Shown piece by piece: positions 36,776-49,930 of a DNA stretch of 64,000 nt (position 1 is the first letter of the stretch; each line of letters starts with the position of its first letter). The notes under the pieces were generated by a model, which worked only from the letters and a program-made list of their open reading frames with translations, did not search any database and was not told the origin of the DNA. Source of the DNA: Cichorium intybus (taxonomy: Eukaryota; Streptophyta; Magnoliopsida; Asterales; Asteraceae); the NCBI GenBank assembly GCA_023525715.1, contig CM042012.1, positions 42,627,028 through 42,691,027 on the forward strand. Direction: 5' to 3'. Made by a program: the position numbers and the translations under genes.

Positions 36776-37160
36776 TCAGTGGGGAGCACGTGGACAATCT
36801 ACTCTTGGTCTCTATAATCTTGGAGGGAACTAGGGTTAATTCTGTATGAGCTTGTAGGTTCATGAGTTGCTTATCTTTGAAGTTAGACCAACGTATTGTA
36901 TAAACGTAATAAAAAATGTCATTCTATTTTGTTTGTTGACTTTTCGAACCATCTTGCTCGGTCTTTGGTTGCAAACAAAGTAACAAACCATCATACTTGT
37001 AATATGCAAGAAGAACGATGTACTTCAAAGAATGGGTGATTTTGGATCAAATCATGTCAAGTATGTTGTCCTTTTGCATCTATATGTATTTCTACATTTT
37101 GTCCAAAATAGCTAGTTCTTGCCAACCATGTGATTGAACATCCGGCATTGTTGCAAGAAT
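36776..37160 (+). other. MYB 3' flank with poly(A) signal
   Basis: AATAAA at 36908-36913, 133 bp after the stop, is a plausible polyadenylation signal. Nothing else is recognised before the copia-derived block begins near 37160. Confidence 0.5.
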
Positions 37161-38728
37161 AACGGTTAGTTTGCAAACAAGAAAACAAACTTGATGGTTC
37201 AAATTGTCCATGCCTCATTTTTTCTCCACATGTATAATTAAGCCATGTATCATTTATCTCTATTTGGCGCTCCTACATAGGATCCTGGTCCTTTAATTCT
37301 AATGTGTAAAATGTCGCATTTGATGATATGCATTGTTCATATACACAATAACTAGAGAAGCCAAATATAGAAGTTGCTCTAAGGTTCATGTGCCTTAGCT
37401 ACTCATTTGGCCTTGCATCAATACCACATGGTGAAAATAGTTATGGTGACATGATGGTGACACGTCTTGCTGTAGGCTTGCATTTCACATTGAACTCGCA
37501 TGGCCCCGACAAATGGTTTTCTAGAAAGCTTATTTCCCATGACCGCGACTACCTACAATTTGCCTTTAAGTTCCAAAACACGCATAGGGGGCAAGGCGAC
37601 TTGCACCGCACCTCCTTGTTCGAACCAAAGTCTTCTTGTAAAACTAAAGTTAATTGACCATTATGTCCTTGGTTGCTCTGATACTTTTCCCTTTCTCTCT
37701 TATGGTGATTTTGGATGATTTTATCGTTTAAACCATAATGTTGTACACTTAGTATGTTTGTAATCTCGTTCTGATTTAGACAATGTGCAAGTTATCTCTC
37801 CCTTTGGTGTACACAATCTTTGATTATGGAACCATATTAAATCTCGTGTCTACTTTGATAGTTTGTTTAGTTTTGTTACACATTGACACATTGTTATCGA
37901 CTTGTTCCATGCCCTCGTTGTTTATGTCCGGTTGTTAGGTTTACTTGATATTAGGGACTAATGGTTTTATGTATTTTAGGTTGTTATTCCCCGTAATTGT
38001 TGAGAGTTACAACCTATTATTTGCATCAACAAATGGTAAAAAATATAATAGGTTTGCCTTGGTTTGCAATTTGGGCTAGCCATTCGTTTGTAGGATTTTC
38101 TATTTTGTATTTCAAACGAAGTGTTCAGTTGACACAAATATGAAAAACAGTTTTGACGCAAATATGAAAAACATTTTTGCTACCAGATCTTCATCATATG
38201 TTAAAGGCGTACATATTCTATCATTTGTCACTTTGTAGATAAATAATCAGAATGGGATGATGAATACAGGTAAATAGTAATGCAGGATGAAGGTGGTGTT
38301 GACTGTTAACGAGTGCCACTCGGTTGCTTATGCTTCGAGAGGTGCTTGATCCCGATATGCCACAATAGGAGCTTCGTGAAATGAGATAAATGATTAGATT
38401 ATAGTTGGATATGGGAGAAGATGTAATAGGCCAAGTTTGTTAAAAGATGACCGCAGATGACATTTTTGTATAAGCTCGAGGAGCTTTATTTGAAAAGTTA
38501 CTAACAGATACGCTAATTTTTAAGGTGACCCGTACATACAAAATGAAGGATGAATCAGATATGAAGAATCATATGATGGTGATTGGTTATTTTGTCATGC
38601 ATTCGAAGCTACCAATTTGAAGATCAATGAAGAGATATTAGTCATGATCATTTTTCTGTCCCTCCCGAATGACACATCAATTTTTGAAATAACCTTATTG
38701 ATGGGACAGATTTTACAAATTTATTTTA
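37160..38728 (+). repeat. Copia-derived duplicated block, copy 1 (left part)
   Basis: The sequence from AAGAAAACAAACTTGATGG (37178) to about 37640 recurs in each tandem unit (for example 42789-43200). The stretch 37960-38720 recurs at 48360-48880 and 52214-52365. The latter contains a decayed copia gag frame (near 38560-38690, with a readable SLPNDTSIFE-like end). The 89-residue ORF at 37388-37657 lies in this repeat and has no known domain. Confidence 0.7.
38720..38728. repeat. 9-bp target duplication of the Mutator-like element, left copy
   Basis: TTTATTTTA, repeated exactly at 40242-40250. Confidence 0.9.
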
Positions 38729-40241
38729 GACAAAACTTCATAAATGGTCCCTGTGGTTTCACAAGATATCAACTTTAGTCCTTAACTTTCAAAAACCTCA
38801 AGGATAGTCCTTATAGTTTCAATTTTGTGTCACTGTTGGTCCCTCACCCATATAAAAAGACATTTATACCCTTTTTATTTTATTTTACATTTTCTTTTAA
38901 CTAATTCCATATTAAAAGAAAAAAAAGAAATTAAAAAACACCACCCCCATCCCCTTTTATCTTTTGTCACCCATACTCCATCTCTTTCCCTTGCTTCTCA
39001 TACCTAGCTCTACCACCGTCTCCTGCCGGTGACTCCTTCCCGACTTTTCTTTTTCTCATCTTGAATCTGTCACACACTAGCAAGGGAGGTGTGCGTCCAC
39101 CTGGTTTGGTTCAGACAATATTCAGTCTTAATCCGGCAAACTCGCCACTGCTCTGGGCTTCCCTTGCTATCGCTTTCAAACAGAGCTTGAACAGTAGGAG
39201 AATGTGATCCCTCATGAACACATCAATTACAACGCCATAAGATGGCGAATTCACCATAATCCATTTTGTTTGATGCTCCTTTTGAGAAATGTAAGAGGAT
39301 ACGATTGAACGAAGGACGCTATATGAGTAAAAGGAAGATAATCATTCAATTGATTAATTTCGGTTCTGAGATTCCAGTACTCAGAAGCAAGCAGTTTAAT
39401 ATGATCAGAACTACTAAACAAACCTGGTTTGCTTCTCAATGGCGTCAGTTAAACAGCAGGCAGTGGGTAAGCATACAATCAGATTTGTTCTTTTCATGAG
39501 GAAATGTAACAACCGCGGGACAATCTCGGTAGAAGAAATTTGAATCAAGAGATGTATTGTTACCATCTAGGGAAAGACGTAAGTCTGTGTTTGCATCGTT
39601 GGAGAGGGTTTGGGTTAAACAGTTGTTTTTCTGATTAGGTAGAGACTCCAGAGCTTGAAGGGAGTTAGGGTAGTGAAGGGACTCACTGAGGACAAGATCG
39701 ATGAGCGCAGGAGAAGAGGGGCATCAGAGGTGGTGGTGGAAGAGGGAGCTAGGAGGGACCCGGTGGTTGGAGTTGTAAGGGCAAGCGTTAATGGCGTCGG
39801 TGGCGGCAATGGCGTCGCTTGATGAGATGTTTAAGGGTTGAAAGGGTGGTCTGGAGATCTGGGGGTTGGATAGCGACAGCGGTTGGAGTAATGGTGGGTT
39901 TTGGTGGTGGTTAGGAGGGAAGATTCGAGAGTTAGGGTTTGGGTTTGCGTCTGGAGGTGGAGGGAGAAAGGTGAATGGAGGAGAAGTCCTTGGAGAGTTG
40001 AGACTGAACGGAGGAATTTGACATTAAATAATATGTAAAAAAAAATTGTTTTTAAAATAGTTTTTAATTAAAGAAAATGTAAAAAAACAATCAAATAATG
40101 GTAAATTAGTCATTTCATATGGAAGAGGGACCGAACATGATAGAAAATTAAAACCAAAGGGACTATCCTCGAGGTTTTTGAAAGTTAGGGACTAAAGTTG
40201 ATATCCTGTGAAACCACAGGGACCATTTATGAAGTTTTGTC
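38729..40241. mobile_element. Mutator-like non-autonomous element (possible Pack-MULE)
   Basis: The 1513-bp element has terminal inverted repeats of about 90 bp that start GACAAAACTTCATAAATGG and include GGTCCCTGTGGTTTC, with few mismatches. It is flanked by a perfect 9-bp duplication (TTTATTTTA), the Mutator hallmark. No transposase is present. The GC-richer interior (about 38940-40010) looks like former gene sequence. On the minus strand a readable frame contains a LPNQKNNCLTQTLS stretch and then RDCPAVVTFP, but with stops and no family I can name. Confidence 0.9.
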
Positions 40242-40250
40242 TTTATTTTA

Positions 40251-41027
40251 ATGTGAAGATGGGAATCCCATCTAAGAATTGAAAAGGGTTGGCTCTGGGG
40301 ATAGACTAACAACTACTTCATATATATTAATGGAGTAGCCAAGGTTTGTTTGCACAACATTATTTTAATGGTGGACATCCATGGAAACCGAGAATTACCT
40401 AGGATGTTCCAACTTGTAGAAGTTCCCTCCGATAAATAAAAACAAAATCAAAGGCAAGTGCAACCATTATCATGAAGAAGGGTATTAGTTCATTATGAAC
40501 CAAAGTTGAAAAGAAGATTGGAGAATACAATATTTTTTTCTTATTTTACTAGCAATGATAAGTTATTTCATGTATCCTTGAGTTCCTCTAATTTTGATCA
40601 CAGATAGGTGTTGAACGCTTGCACATAATTCCATATGACACTGAACTATGATTGTTTCTTCTATTCATAGGGATTGGCAGTAGAAGCATTTTGATATGGA
40701 ACAATTCCTTTTGAAGGTTATATGTAATGGGAAGGTTAAATTTTAAATGTTTTTATGATGTTGTGTGCACATTTTATGGCATTTATTTCGAGCTCATTGT
40801 TGGCAGTTGGAAAATTCTCGAAGATTGGATGAAATTCTATCTTAATTGATGAGGGTGTGCGAGTTTATAGGGGTACTTAGATCTTTGTAAAGGGAGTAAT
40901 GGTGCTAAAATTATTGTATATTTTGTATGGATGGGAAGTTTTTGAGAGGCTTATATTCGAGTGAACATTATTCATGGGTTGGATGCTACATGTTTGTAGC
41001 AACTTCGTTTAGGTCACATATTTGAAG
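40251..41027 (+). pseudogene. Decayed copia gag/protease region, copy 1
   Basis: A zinc-knuckle remnant is visible near 40450-40495 (KGKCNHYHEEG). Degenerate text in the position of protease follows. The parallel copy at 52366-52800 keeps GSCNYCHEERH-like text. Several stops and frameshifts rule out function. Confidence 0.6.
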
Positions 41028-43589
41028 AGACATTAGATATTTTCCTTTGGAAGAAGTTGGTAGAAATATTTGGTTTTATCTTCTGATTGTGAGCAAGGGA
41101 AACAAATGATTATGATATTTGGAGTGGGCACGTATATGTATAACGATGTGCATCAATATGTGTACACCGACATTTAGGGTCCTACGAACACCAGGTCAAT
41201 TAGTGGTGAACATTCGGTGTAGGTGACTCTCACAACGTGCCAATCCCGTTTGTTTTGATGATAAAAAAAATAAAATCCATACCATGTTGTTTTTCAGTAA
41301 TCATTAACATAGTATAAAGTTTTTTATTTAAAACATAAATGATGATGATCCAAGAAATGGGGACTTCATTACTACATAGGATTTTGCATTTGAATGCACT
41401 TGACTAAGGATTTCCGTAGACTAGTGATCACCAATATTGACAATGAAGATTATAATTCTAATTTCAAATCGAAAATTTTTTGAGATTAATAACCACCTCA
41501 GAAACATGTTGTTGCACTAATATATGTGTTGCGATTATTCAAAAAATTCTTTTTTGAGGTTGTGTTGAGACTGTTTTTCAATAACTATAATGGCATACTT
41601 CCGGAAATATGTATCAAAATATTTAATTATAGTAATTCTTACAGAAGTAACTTTCATACATCTATTATTATTATCTATAAATGCACAAAGTTTACATCTA
41701 AAATTGTAATAAAAGAAAAGACTTTAGTTTTATCCCTCATCAATATTCTTAATGCAATCCAATAGTCATTGTAATGGTTCTTCTCTTAATGTCTCTAAAG
41801 GAGAAACCCATGATCATAAATTCATAATGAAGATTCCATGTTTACCCGTAATGGACATTCCTATTGTAATGGTTGTCTTGTTTGCTATAGCAAACTTGAT
41901 AACAATATTACTCTTAATTGTTTTTTAAGTGTTGGGCGGTGTTGCTTTTCGTTTGTGATTAGGAATGTTTCTTTAGAAAAAAAATCCTTAGAGCCTATTG
42001 GAATCATGAATTTTACATTCACAACAAAATTATTTCATGTGCCATGTATGCGAATTCCTATAATTTGTCTCCTGACCATTTGTGATTAGGGTTATTCCTG
42101 GGTCTGATAGGTGGATTTTCCTTAAACATATGCCATTTAACCACATGAATCCTCTTGTGACTTATGAGGTCATACTCTACAATATCATTTTCAATAAAAC
42201 TACAATAAAAATTCCACAAACGTGTTTAAGCATTCGTATCTTGCCAATCCGACATTAAAATTTTGCAATAAGACTCTTGTCAATGAGGCTACCTTTCGAG
42301 GTGGTAACTTTGATTGTCTAACTCCCTTGTAGTGCTATATCCTTCTCTGTATGGGAAGCAATAATAATCTATTCTTGAGTGAATTATGGAAAATCGTATG
42401 AATGAGAATGATCACAATGTTTATTCCCTACCATATGGGGATTTATTAATGAATCTTTTTCCATCCGTCAAATCTTGTGTCTTCTTCTGCGTGTTGATAA
42501 AGGCATTTCCTTTTATTTAGCCTTAGTTTTCACCAAATGAACCAAGATCACCATTATACTCCCCGTGACACAGCTCCAGTTCACCTAGAATGATCCAACA
42601 TATTTATGATGATTGTAGAGCATTATGAACCAACGTTCGTTAAGTGCACACAATGTAATGTGCTTTTGAATGAGTTTCAAACCTTCCAAAGAAAGTTTTA
42701 AGAGGTTTGAAGTATTTTCCATCATGATTGGATGTAATGTCTTTCCTTTGGGTGTTATGTGAAAACTGAACTATATTATTTTTGTCTAAAAAGAAAACAA
42801 ACTTGATGGTTAAAATTGTACATGCCTCATTTTTCACTACATGTATAATTAAGCCATATATCATTATCTTTATTTGTTACTGCTATATAGGATCCAGTCC
42901 TTTAATTCCAATATGGCAAATATTGAATTTGATGCTCTGAATCATTCCCATACGTAATGACTTGAGAAGTCAAAATGGAGGGTGCCCAAAAGTTCATGTG
43001 ACTTGGCAACTCATTTGGTGTGACATCAATACCACATGGTGAAAATAGTTTATGTGACATGATGGTAACACGATCATTCTGTAGGCTGGCATATCATATT
43101 GAACTCGAATGGCGTCGATAATTGACTTTGTACAAAGCTTTTTCCGATGATCGTGACCTCCCTACAATCTGCCTTTGAGTTTCAAAAGAAACATACCCTT
43201 ATTTTTGGCACCATGCGTTGTGGTAACCTGTTATTAACTATAATAATTGAGAATGATAGGCTGTTATTTTCATCAAATGGTAATATACCTAATAGGTTTG
43301 GCTTGGTTGGAATTTAATGCTAGCCATTTTATGTAGGATTTTCAATTGTAGTTTTGTACAAGTGTTCGATTAACACAAATATGACAAACATTATATTAAA
43401 GGCTTGCATATTCTATCGGTTGTCACTCTATAGATAAAGAAGTGGAATGAGGATGACGAACTTGGGAAAATAACAATGGAGGATGAAAGTGGTGTTTACT
43501 GTTAACAATTGCAACTTATTTGTCTATACTTCGAGAGGATCTTGATTCATATATGCCATAATAGGAGATTAGATATTTTCCTTTGGAAG
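41028..43589 (+). repeat. 2.56-kb tandem unit T1
   Basis: Begins AGACATTAGATATTTTCC and ends with a 19-bp repeat of its own start (AGATATTTTCCTTTGGAAG, 43571-43589). Near 41160 it carries a decayed copia integrase start (VYTDI-stop-GPTNTRSISGEH). The rest is mostly non-coding. Small ORFs of 79, 83 and 74 residues recur unit after unit simply because the units are near-identical. I see no known domain in them. Confidence 0.9.
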
Positions 43590-46150
43590 AGACATTAGAT
43601 ATTTTCCTTTGGAAGAAGTTGGTAGAAATATTTGGTTTTATCTTCTGATTGTGAGCAAGGGAAACAAATGATTATGATATTTGGAGTGGGCACGTATATG
43701 TATAACGATGTGCATCAATATGTGTACACCGACATTTAGGGTCCTACGAACACCAGGTCAATTAGTGGTGAACATTCGGTGTAGGTGACTCTCACAACGT
43801 GCCAATCCCGTTTGTTTTGATGATAAAAAAAATAAAATCCATACCATGTTGTTTTTCAGTAATCATTAACATAGTATAAAGGTTTTTATTTAAAACATAA
43901 ATGATGATGATCCAAGAAATGGGGACTTCATTACTACATATGATTTTGCATTTGAATGCACTTGACTAAGGATTTCCGTAGACTAGTGATCACCAATATT
44001 GACAATGAAGATTATAATTCTAATTTCAAATCGAAGATTTTTTGAGATTAATAACCACCTCAGAAACATGTTGTTGCACTAATATATGTGTTGCGATTAT
44101 TCAAAAAATTCTTTTTTGAGGTTGTGTTGAGACTGTTTTTCAATAACTATAATGGCATACTTCCGGAAATATGTATCAAAATATTTAATTATAGTAATTC
44201 TTACAGAAGTAACTTTCATACATCTATTATTATTATCTATAAATGCACAAAGTTTACATCTAAAATTGTAATAAAAGAAAAGACTTTAGTTTTATCCCTC
44301 ATCAATATTCTTAATGCAATCCAATAGTCATTGTAATGGTTCTTCTCTTAATGTCTCTAAAGGAGAAACCCATGATCATAAATTCATAATGAAGATTCCA
44401 TGTTTACCCGTAATGGACATTCCTATTGTAATGGTTGTCTTGTTTGCTATAGCAAACTTGATAACAATATTACTCTTAATTGTTTTTTAAGTGTTGGGCG
44501 GTGTTGCTTTTCGTTTGTGATTAGGAATGTTTCTTTAGAAAAAAATCCTTAGAGCCTATTGGAATCATGAATTTTACATTCACAACAAAATTATTTCATG
44601 TGCCATGTATGCGAATTCCTATAATTTGTCTCCTGACCATTTGTGATTAGGGTTATTCCTGGGTCTGATAGGTGGATTTTCCTTAAACATATGCCATTTA
44701 ACCACATGAATCCTCTTGTGACTTATGAGGTCATACTCTACAATATCATTTTCAATAAAACTACAATAAAAATTCCACAAACGTGTTTAAGCATTCGTAT
44801 CTTGCCAATCCGACATTAAAATTTTGCAATAAGACTCTTGTCAATGAGGCTACCTTTCGAGGTGGTAACTTTGATTGTCTAACTCCCTTGTAGTGCTATA
44901 TCCTTCTCTGTATGGGAAGCAATAATAATCTATTCTTGAGTGAATTATGGAAAATCGTATGAATGAGAATGATCACAATGTTTATTCCCTACCATATGGG
45001 GATTTATTAATGAATCTTTTTCCATCCGTCAAATCTTGTGTCTTCTTCTGCGTGTTGATAAAGGCATTTCCTTTTATTTAGCCTTAGTTTTCACCAAATG
45101 AACCAAGATCACCATTATACTCCCCGTGACACAGCTCCAGTTCACCTAGAATGATCCAACATATTTATGATGATTGTAGAGCATTATGAACCAACGTTCG
45201 TTAAGTGCACACAATGTAATGTGCTTTTGAATGAGTTTCAAACCTTCCAAAGAAAGTTTTAAGAGGTTTGAAGTATTTTCCATCATGATTGGATGTAATG
45301 TCTTTCCTTTGGGTGTTATGTGAAAACTGAACTATATTATTTTTGTCTAAAAAGAAAACAAACTTGATGGTTAAAATTGTACATGCCTCATTTTTCACTA
45401 CATGTATAATTAAGCCATATATCATTATCTTTATTTGTTACTGCTATATAGGATCCAGTCCTTTAATTCCAATATGGCAAATATTAAATTTGATGCTCTG
45501 AATCATTCCCATACGTAATGACTTGAGAAGTCAAAATGGAGGGTGCCCAAAAGTTCATGTGACTTGGCAACTCATTTGGTGTGACATCAATACCACATGG
45601 TGAAAATAGTTTATGTGACATGATGGTAACACGATCATTCTGTAGGCTGGCATATCATATTGAACTCGAATGGCGTCGATAATTGACTTTGTACAAAGCT
45701 TTTTCCGATGATCGTGACCTCCCTACAATCTGCCTTTGAGTTTCAAAAGAAACATACCCTTATTTTTGGCACCATGCGTTGTGGTAACCTGTTATTAACT
45801 ATAATAATTGAGAATGATAGGCTGTTATTTTCATCAAATGGTAATATACCTAATAGGTTTGGCTTGGTTGGAATTTAATGCTAGCCATTTTATGTAGGAT
45901 TTTCAATTGTAGTTTTGTACAAGTGTTCGATTAACACAAATATGACAAACATTATATTAAAGGCTTGCATATTCTATCGGTTGTCACTCTATAGATAAAG
46001 AAGTGGAATGAGGATGACGAACTTGGGAAAATAACAATGGAGGATGAAAGTGGTGTTTACTGTTAACAATTGCAACTTATTTGTCTATACTTCGAGAGGA
46101 TCTTGATTCATATATGCCATAATAGGAGATTAGATATTTTCCTTTGGAAG
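43590..46150 (+). repeat. 2.56-kb tandem unit T2
   Basis: Starts at the same AGACATTAGATATTTTCC and is one base shorter than T1, having lost one A from an A-run near 44540. That loss closes the 83-residue ORF seen in T1 and T3. It shares with T3 the variants AAAGGTTTTTATTTA and CATATGATTTTG, which differ from T1. Confidence 0.93.
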
Positions 46151-48693
46151 AGACATTAGATATTTTCCTTTGGAAGAAGTTGGTAGAAATATTTGGTTTT
46201 ATCTTCTGATTGTGAGCAAGGGAAACAAATGATTATGATATTTGGAGTGGGCACGTATATGTATAACGATGTGCATCAATATGTGTACACCGACATTTAG
46301 GGTCCTACGAACACCAGGTCAATTAGTGGTGAACATTCGGTGTAGGTGACTCTCACAACGTGCCAATCCCGTTTGTTTTGATGATAAAAAAAATAAAATC
46401 CATACCATGTTGTTTTTCAGTAATCATTAACATAGTATAAAGGTTTTTATTTAAAACATAAATGATGATGATCCAAGAAATGGGGACTTCATTACTACAT
46501 ATGATTTTGCATTTGAATGCACTTGACTAAGGATTTCCGTAGACTAGTGATCACCAATATTGACAATGAAGATTATAATTCTAATTTCAAATCGAAGATT
46601 TTTTGAGATTAATAACCACCTCAGAAACATGTTGTTGCACTAATATATGTGTTGCGATTATTCAAAAAATTCTTTTTTGAGGTTGTGTTGAGACTGTTTT
46701 TCAATAACTATAATGGCATACTTCCGGAAATATGTATCAAAATATTTAATTATAGTAATTCTTACAGAAGTAACTTTCATACATCTATTATTATTATCTA
46801 TAAATGCACAAAGTTTACATCTAAAATTGTAATAAAAGAAAAGACTTTAGTTTTATCCCTCATCAATATTCTTAATGCAATCCAATAGTCATTGTAATGG
46901 TTCTTCTCTTAATGTCTCTAAAGGAGAAACCCATGATCATAAATTCATAATGAAGATTCCATGTTTACCCGTAATGGACATTCCTATTGTAATGGTTGTC
47001 TTGTTTGCTATAGCAAACTTGATAACAATATTACTCTTAATTGTTTTTTAAGTGTTGGGCGGTGTTGCTTTTCGTTTGTGATTAGGAATGTTTCTTTAGA
47101 AAAAAAATCCTTAGAGCCTATTGGAATCATGAATTTTACATTCACAACAAAATTATTTCATGTGCCATGTATGCGAATTCCTATAATTTGTCTCCTGACC
47201 ATTTGTGATTAGGGTTATTCCTGGGTTTGATAGGTGGATTTTCCTTAAACATATGCCATTTAACCACATGAATCCTCTTGTGACTTATGAGGTCATACTC
47301 TACAATATCATTTTCAATAAAACTACAATAAAAATTCCACAAACGTGTTTAAGCATTCGTATCTTGCCAATCCGACATTAAAATTTTGCAATAAGACTCT
47401 TGTCAATGAGGCTACCTTTCGAGGTGGTAACTTTGATTGTCTAACTCCCTTGTAGTGCTATATCCTTCTCTGTATGGGAAGCAATAATAATCTATTCTTG
47501 AGTGAATTATGGAAAATCGTATGAATGAGAATGATCACAATGTTTATTCCCTACCATATGGGGATTTATTAATGAATCTTTTTCCATCCGTCAAATCTTG
47601 TGTCTTCTTCTGCGTGTTGATAAAGGCATTTCCTTTTATTTAGCCTTAGTTTTCACCAAATGAACCAAGATCACCATTATACTCCCCGTGACACAGCTCC
47701 AGTTCACCTAGAATGATCCAACATATTTATGATGATTGTAGAGCATTATGAACCAACGTTCGTTAAGTGCACACAATGTAATGTGCTTTTGAATGAGTTT
47801 CAAACCTTCCAAAGAAAGTTTTAAGAGGTTTGAAGTATTTTCCATCATGATTGGATGTAATGTCTTTCCTTTGGGTGTTATGTGAAAACTGAACTATATT
47901 ATTTTTGTCTAAAAAGAAAACAAACTTGATGGTTAAAATTGTACATGCCTCATTTTTCACTACATGTATAATTAAGCCATATATCATTATCTTTATTTGT
48001 TACTGCTATATAGGATCCAGTCCTTTAATTCCAATATGGCAAATATTGAATTTGATGCTCTGAATCATTCCCATACGTAATGACTTGAGAAGTCAAAATG
48101 GAGGGTGCCCAAAAGTTCATGTGACTTGGCAACTCATTTGGTGTGACATCAATACCACATGGTGAAAATAGTTTATGTGACATGATGGTAACACGATCAT
48201 TCTGTAGGCTGGCATATCATATTGAACTTGAATGGCGTCGATAATTGACTTTGTACAAAGCTTTTTCCGATGATCGTGACCTCCCTACAATCTGCCTTTG
48301 AGTTTCAAAAGAAACATACCCTTATTTTTGGCACCATGCGTTGTGGTAACCTGTTATTAACTATAATAATTGAGAATGATAGGCTGTTATTTTCATCAAA
48401 TGGTAATATACCTAATAGGTTTGGCTTGGTTGGAATTTAATGCTAGCCATTTTATGTAGGATTTTCAATTGTAGTTTTGTACAAGTGTTCGATTAACACA
48501 AATATGACAAACATTATATTAAAGGCTTGCATATTCTATCGGTTGTCACTCTATAGATAAAGAAGTGGAATGAGGATGACGAACTTGGGAAAATAACAAT
48601 GGAGGATGAAAGTGGTGTTTACTGTTAACAATTGCAACTTATTTGTCTATACTTCGAGAGGATCTTGATTCATATATGCCATAATAGGAGATT
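46151..48693 (+). repeat. 2.56-kb tandem unit T3
   Basis: Third copy, ending at GGAGATT, where the sequence runs on into the ancestral continuation instead of the junction. Private variants are GGGTTTGATAGG (others GGGTCTGATAGG) and GAACTTGAATGG (others GAACTCGAATGG). Confidence 0.93.
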
Positions 48694-48880
48694 TGTGAAA
48701 TTAGACAAATGACTAGATTATAGTTGGATATGGGAAAAGATGTAATAGGCCAAGTGTGTCAAGAGATGATTGCAAATGATATTTTGTATAAAATCAAGGA
48801 TATTTATTTGAAAAGTTACTAACAAATAGACTACTCTTTTTTATTGGTCATCCTTACATACAAAATGAAGAATGGATCGA
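48694..48880 (+). repeat. Copia-derived duplicated block, copy 2 (left part)
   Basis: Continues T3 collinearly with 38370-38550 of copy 1 (TTGTGAAATTAGACAAATG, GATGTAATAGGCCAAG, ACATACAAAATGAAG). It is then cut by the 3.3-kb insertion. Confidence 0.75.
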
Positions 48881-49930
48881 TGATCGAGGTCGTTGTCCCA
48901 GTAAAAAAATAAACCTTAAAACCACTAGATATCTAAGGTAAGTAAGGGTTAAATCTATGAGGAGATCGTGGTCAAACCTTATGCTAAAGTAGTCGATGAT
49001 CAAAAAAACTAATACTTGCAATAGTGAAAAAGCGATTAACTCAAATATGAATTAGATGTTGAAATGGTTACTAGATCAAGAATAACAATAAAACAAGTAA
49101 GGTACTCCCAGTTCACTATTGGATGATTAAGACTCACGTGTTTATCTTCCCATAAGTTCCAATTTTCTTATGAAAACATAACCAAGGTAAATTACTTTGT
49201 AATAAATAACTTTGGGTAGACAATATGTTACTCAACTAATTGTCTTACTTCCTAAGTCTATTTGGATTAGGAACAATGAGTGATTTACCAATATCGTGTC
49301 TTACATTTACCAATTACAAAGTTGGCATTCAAAATCACACGTTTGGAATAGTGTTTGTTAGTTCAACCGATCATCTTAGTTCCTAAAGTACATGAAATCG
49401 ACATGTTTAGTGAATGAACAGTACGTTATCTTAATTGTCTAATCAAACACATTCAAATAAACCAACTTCAACTAACATTACTAAAAATCATAACTTTAAG
49501 AACAAAATGATAACTAAAATTGATTGGAACAAAAGTAATAATCAAAACATGTTCATAAAATCATCCTAAACATTCCTGGAAGTAACCCTAAGGGTTTAGC
49601 CTTCCAAACTGATTGAGAAACAAACTAAATTAATCAAAATAGGATCCATAAAACAACTAGATGTCATAAATGAAATGATATTCAATGATCGGAAAAACAT
49701 AAAACAATAGAACCTTGTTTGTAAAAGTACTCAAATCTGGAAATGAATGCAAATGATGATGCTCCCCTGTCCGGATGATTTTTACCATTCGAATGCTTGG
49801 GAATGGAATGCTTTGTTGCCTTCAAAGTGAAATGGAATGAAAGATTGATATCAAGAAGTCACCCCTAGGGTTTGGACGACCTAAAAACACCAAAAAGGCT
49901 CTATAAATCGACTAGGTGTTGTGTGTACGT

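Noticed and set aside
41526..47212. Conserved small ORFs of 79, 83 and 74 residues repeated three times
   Set aside because: Their conservation only reflects near-identical tandem units; T2 loses one ORF by a single-base deletion, and no domain or start context supports them.
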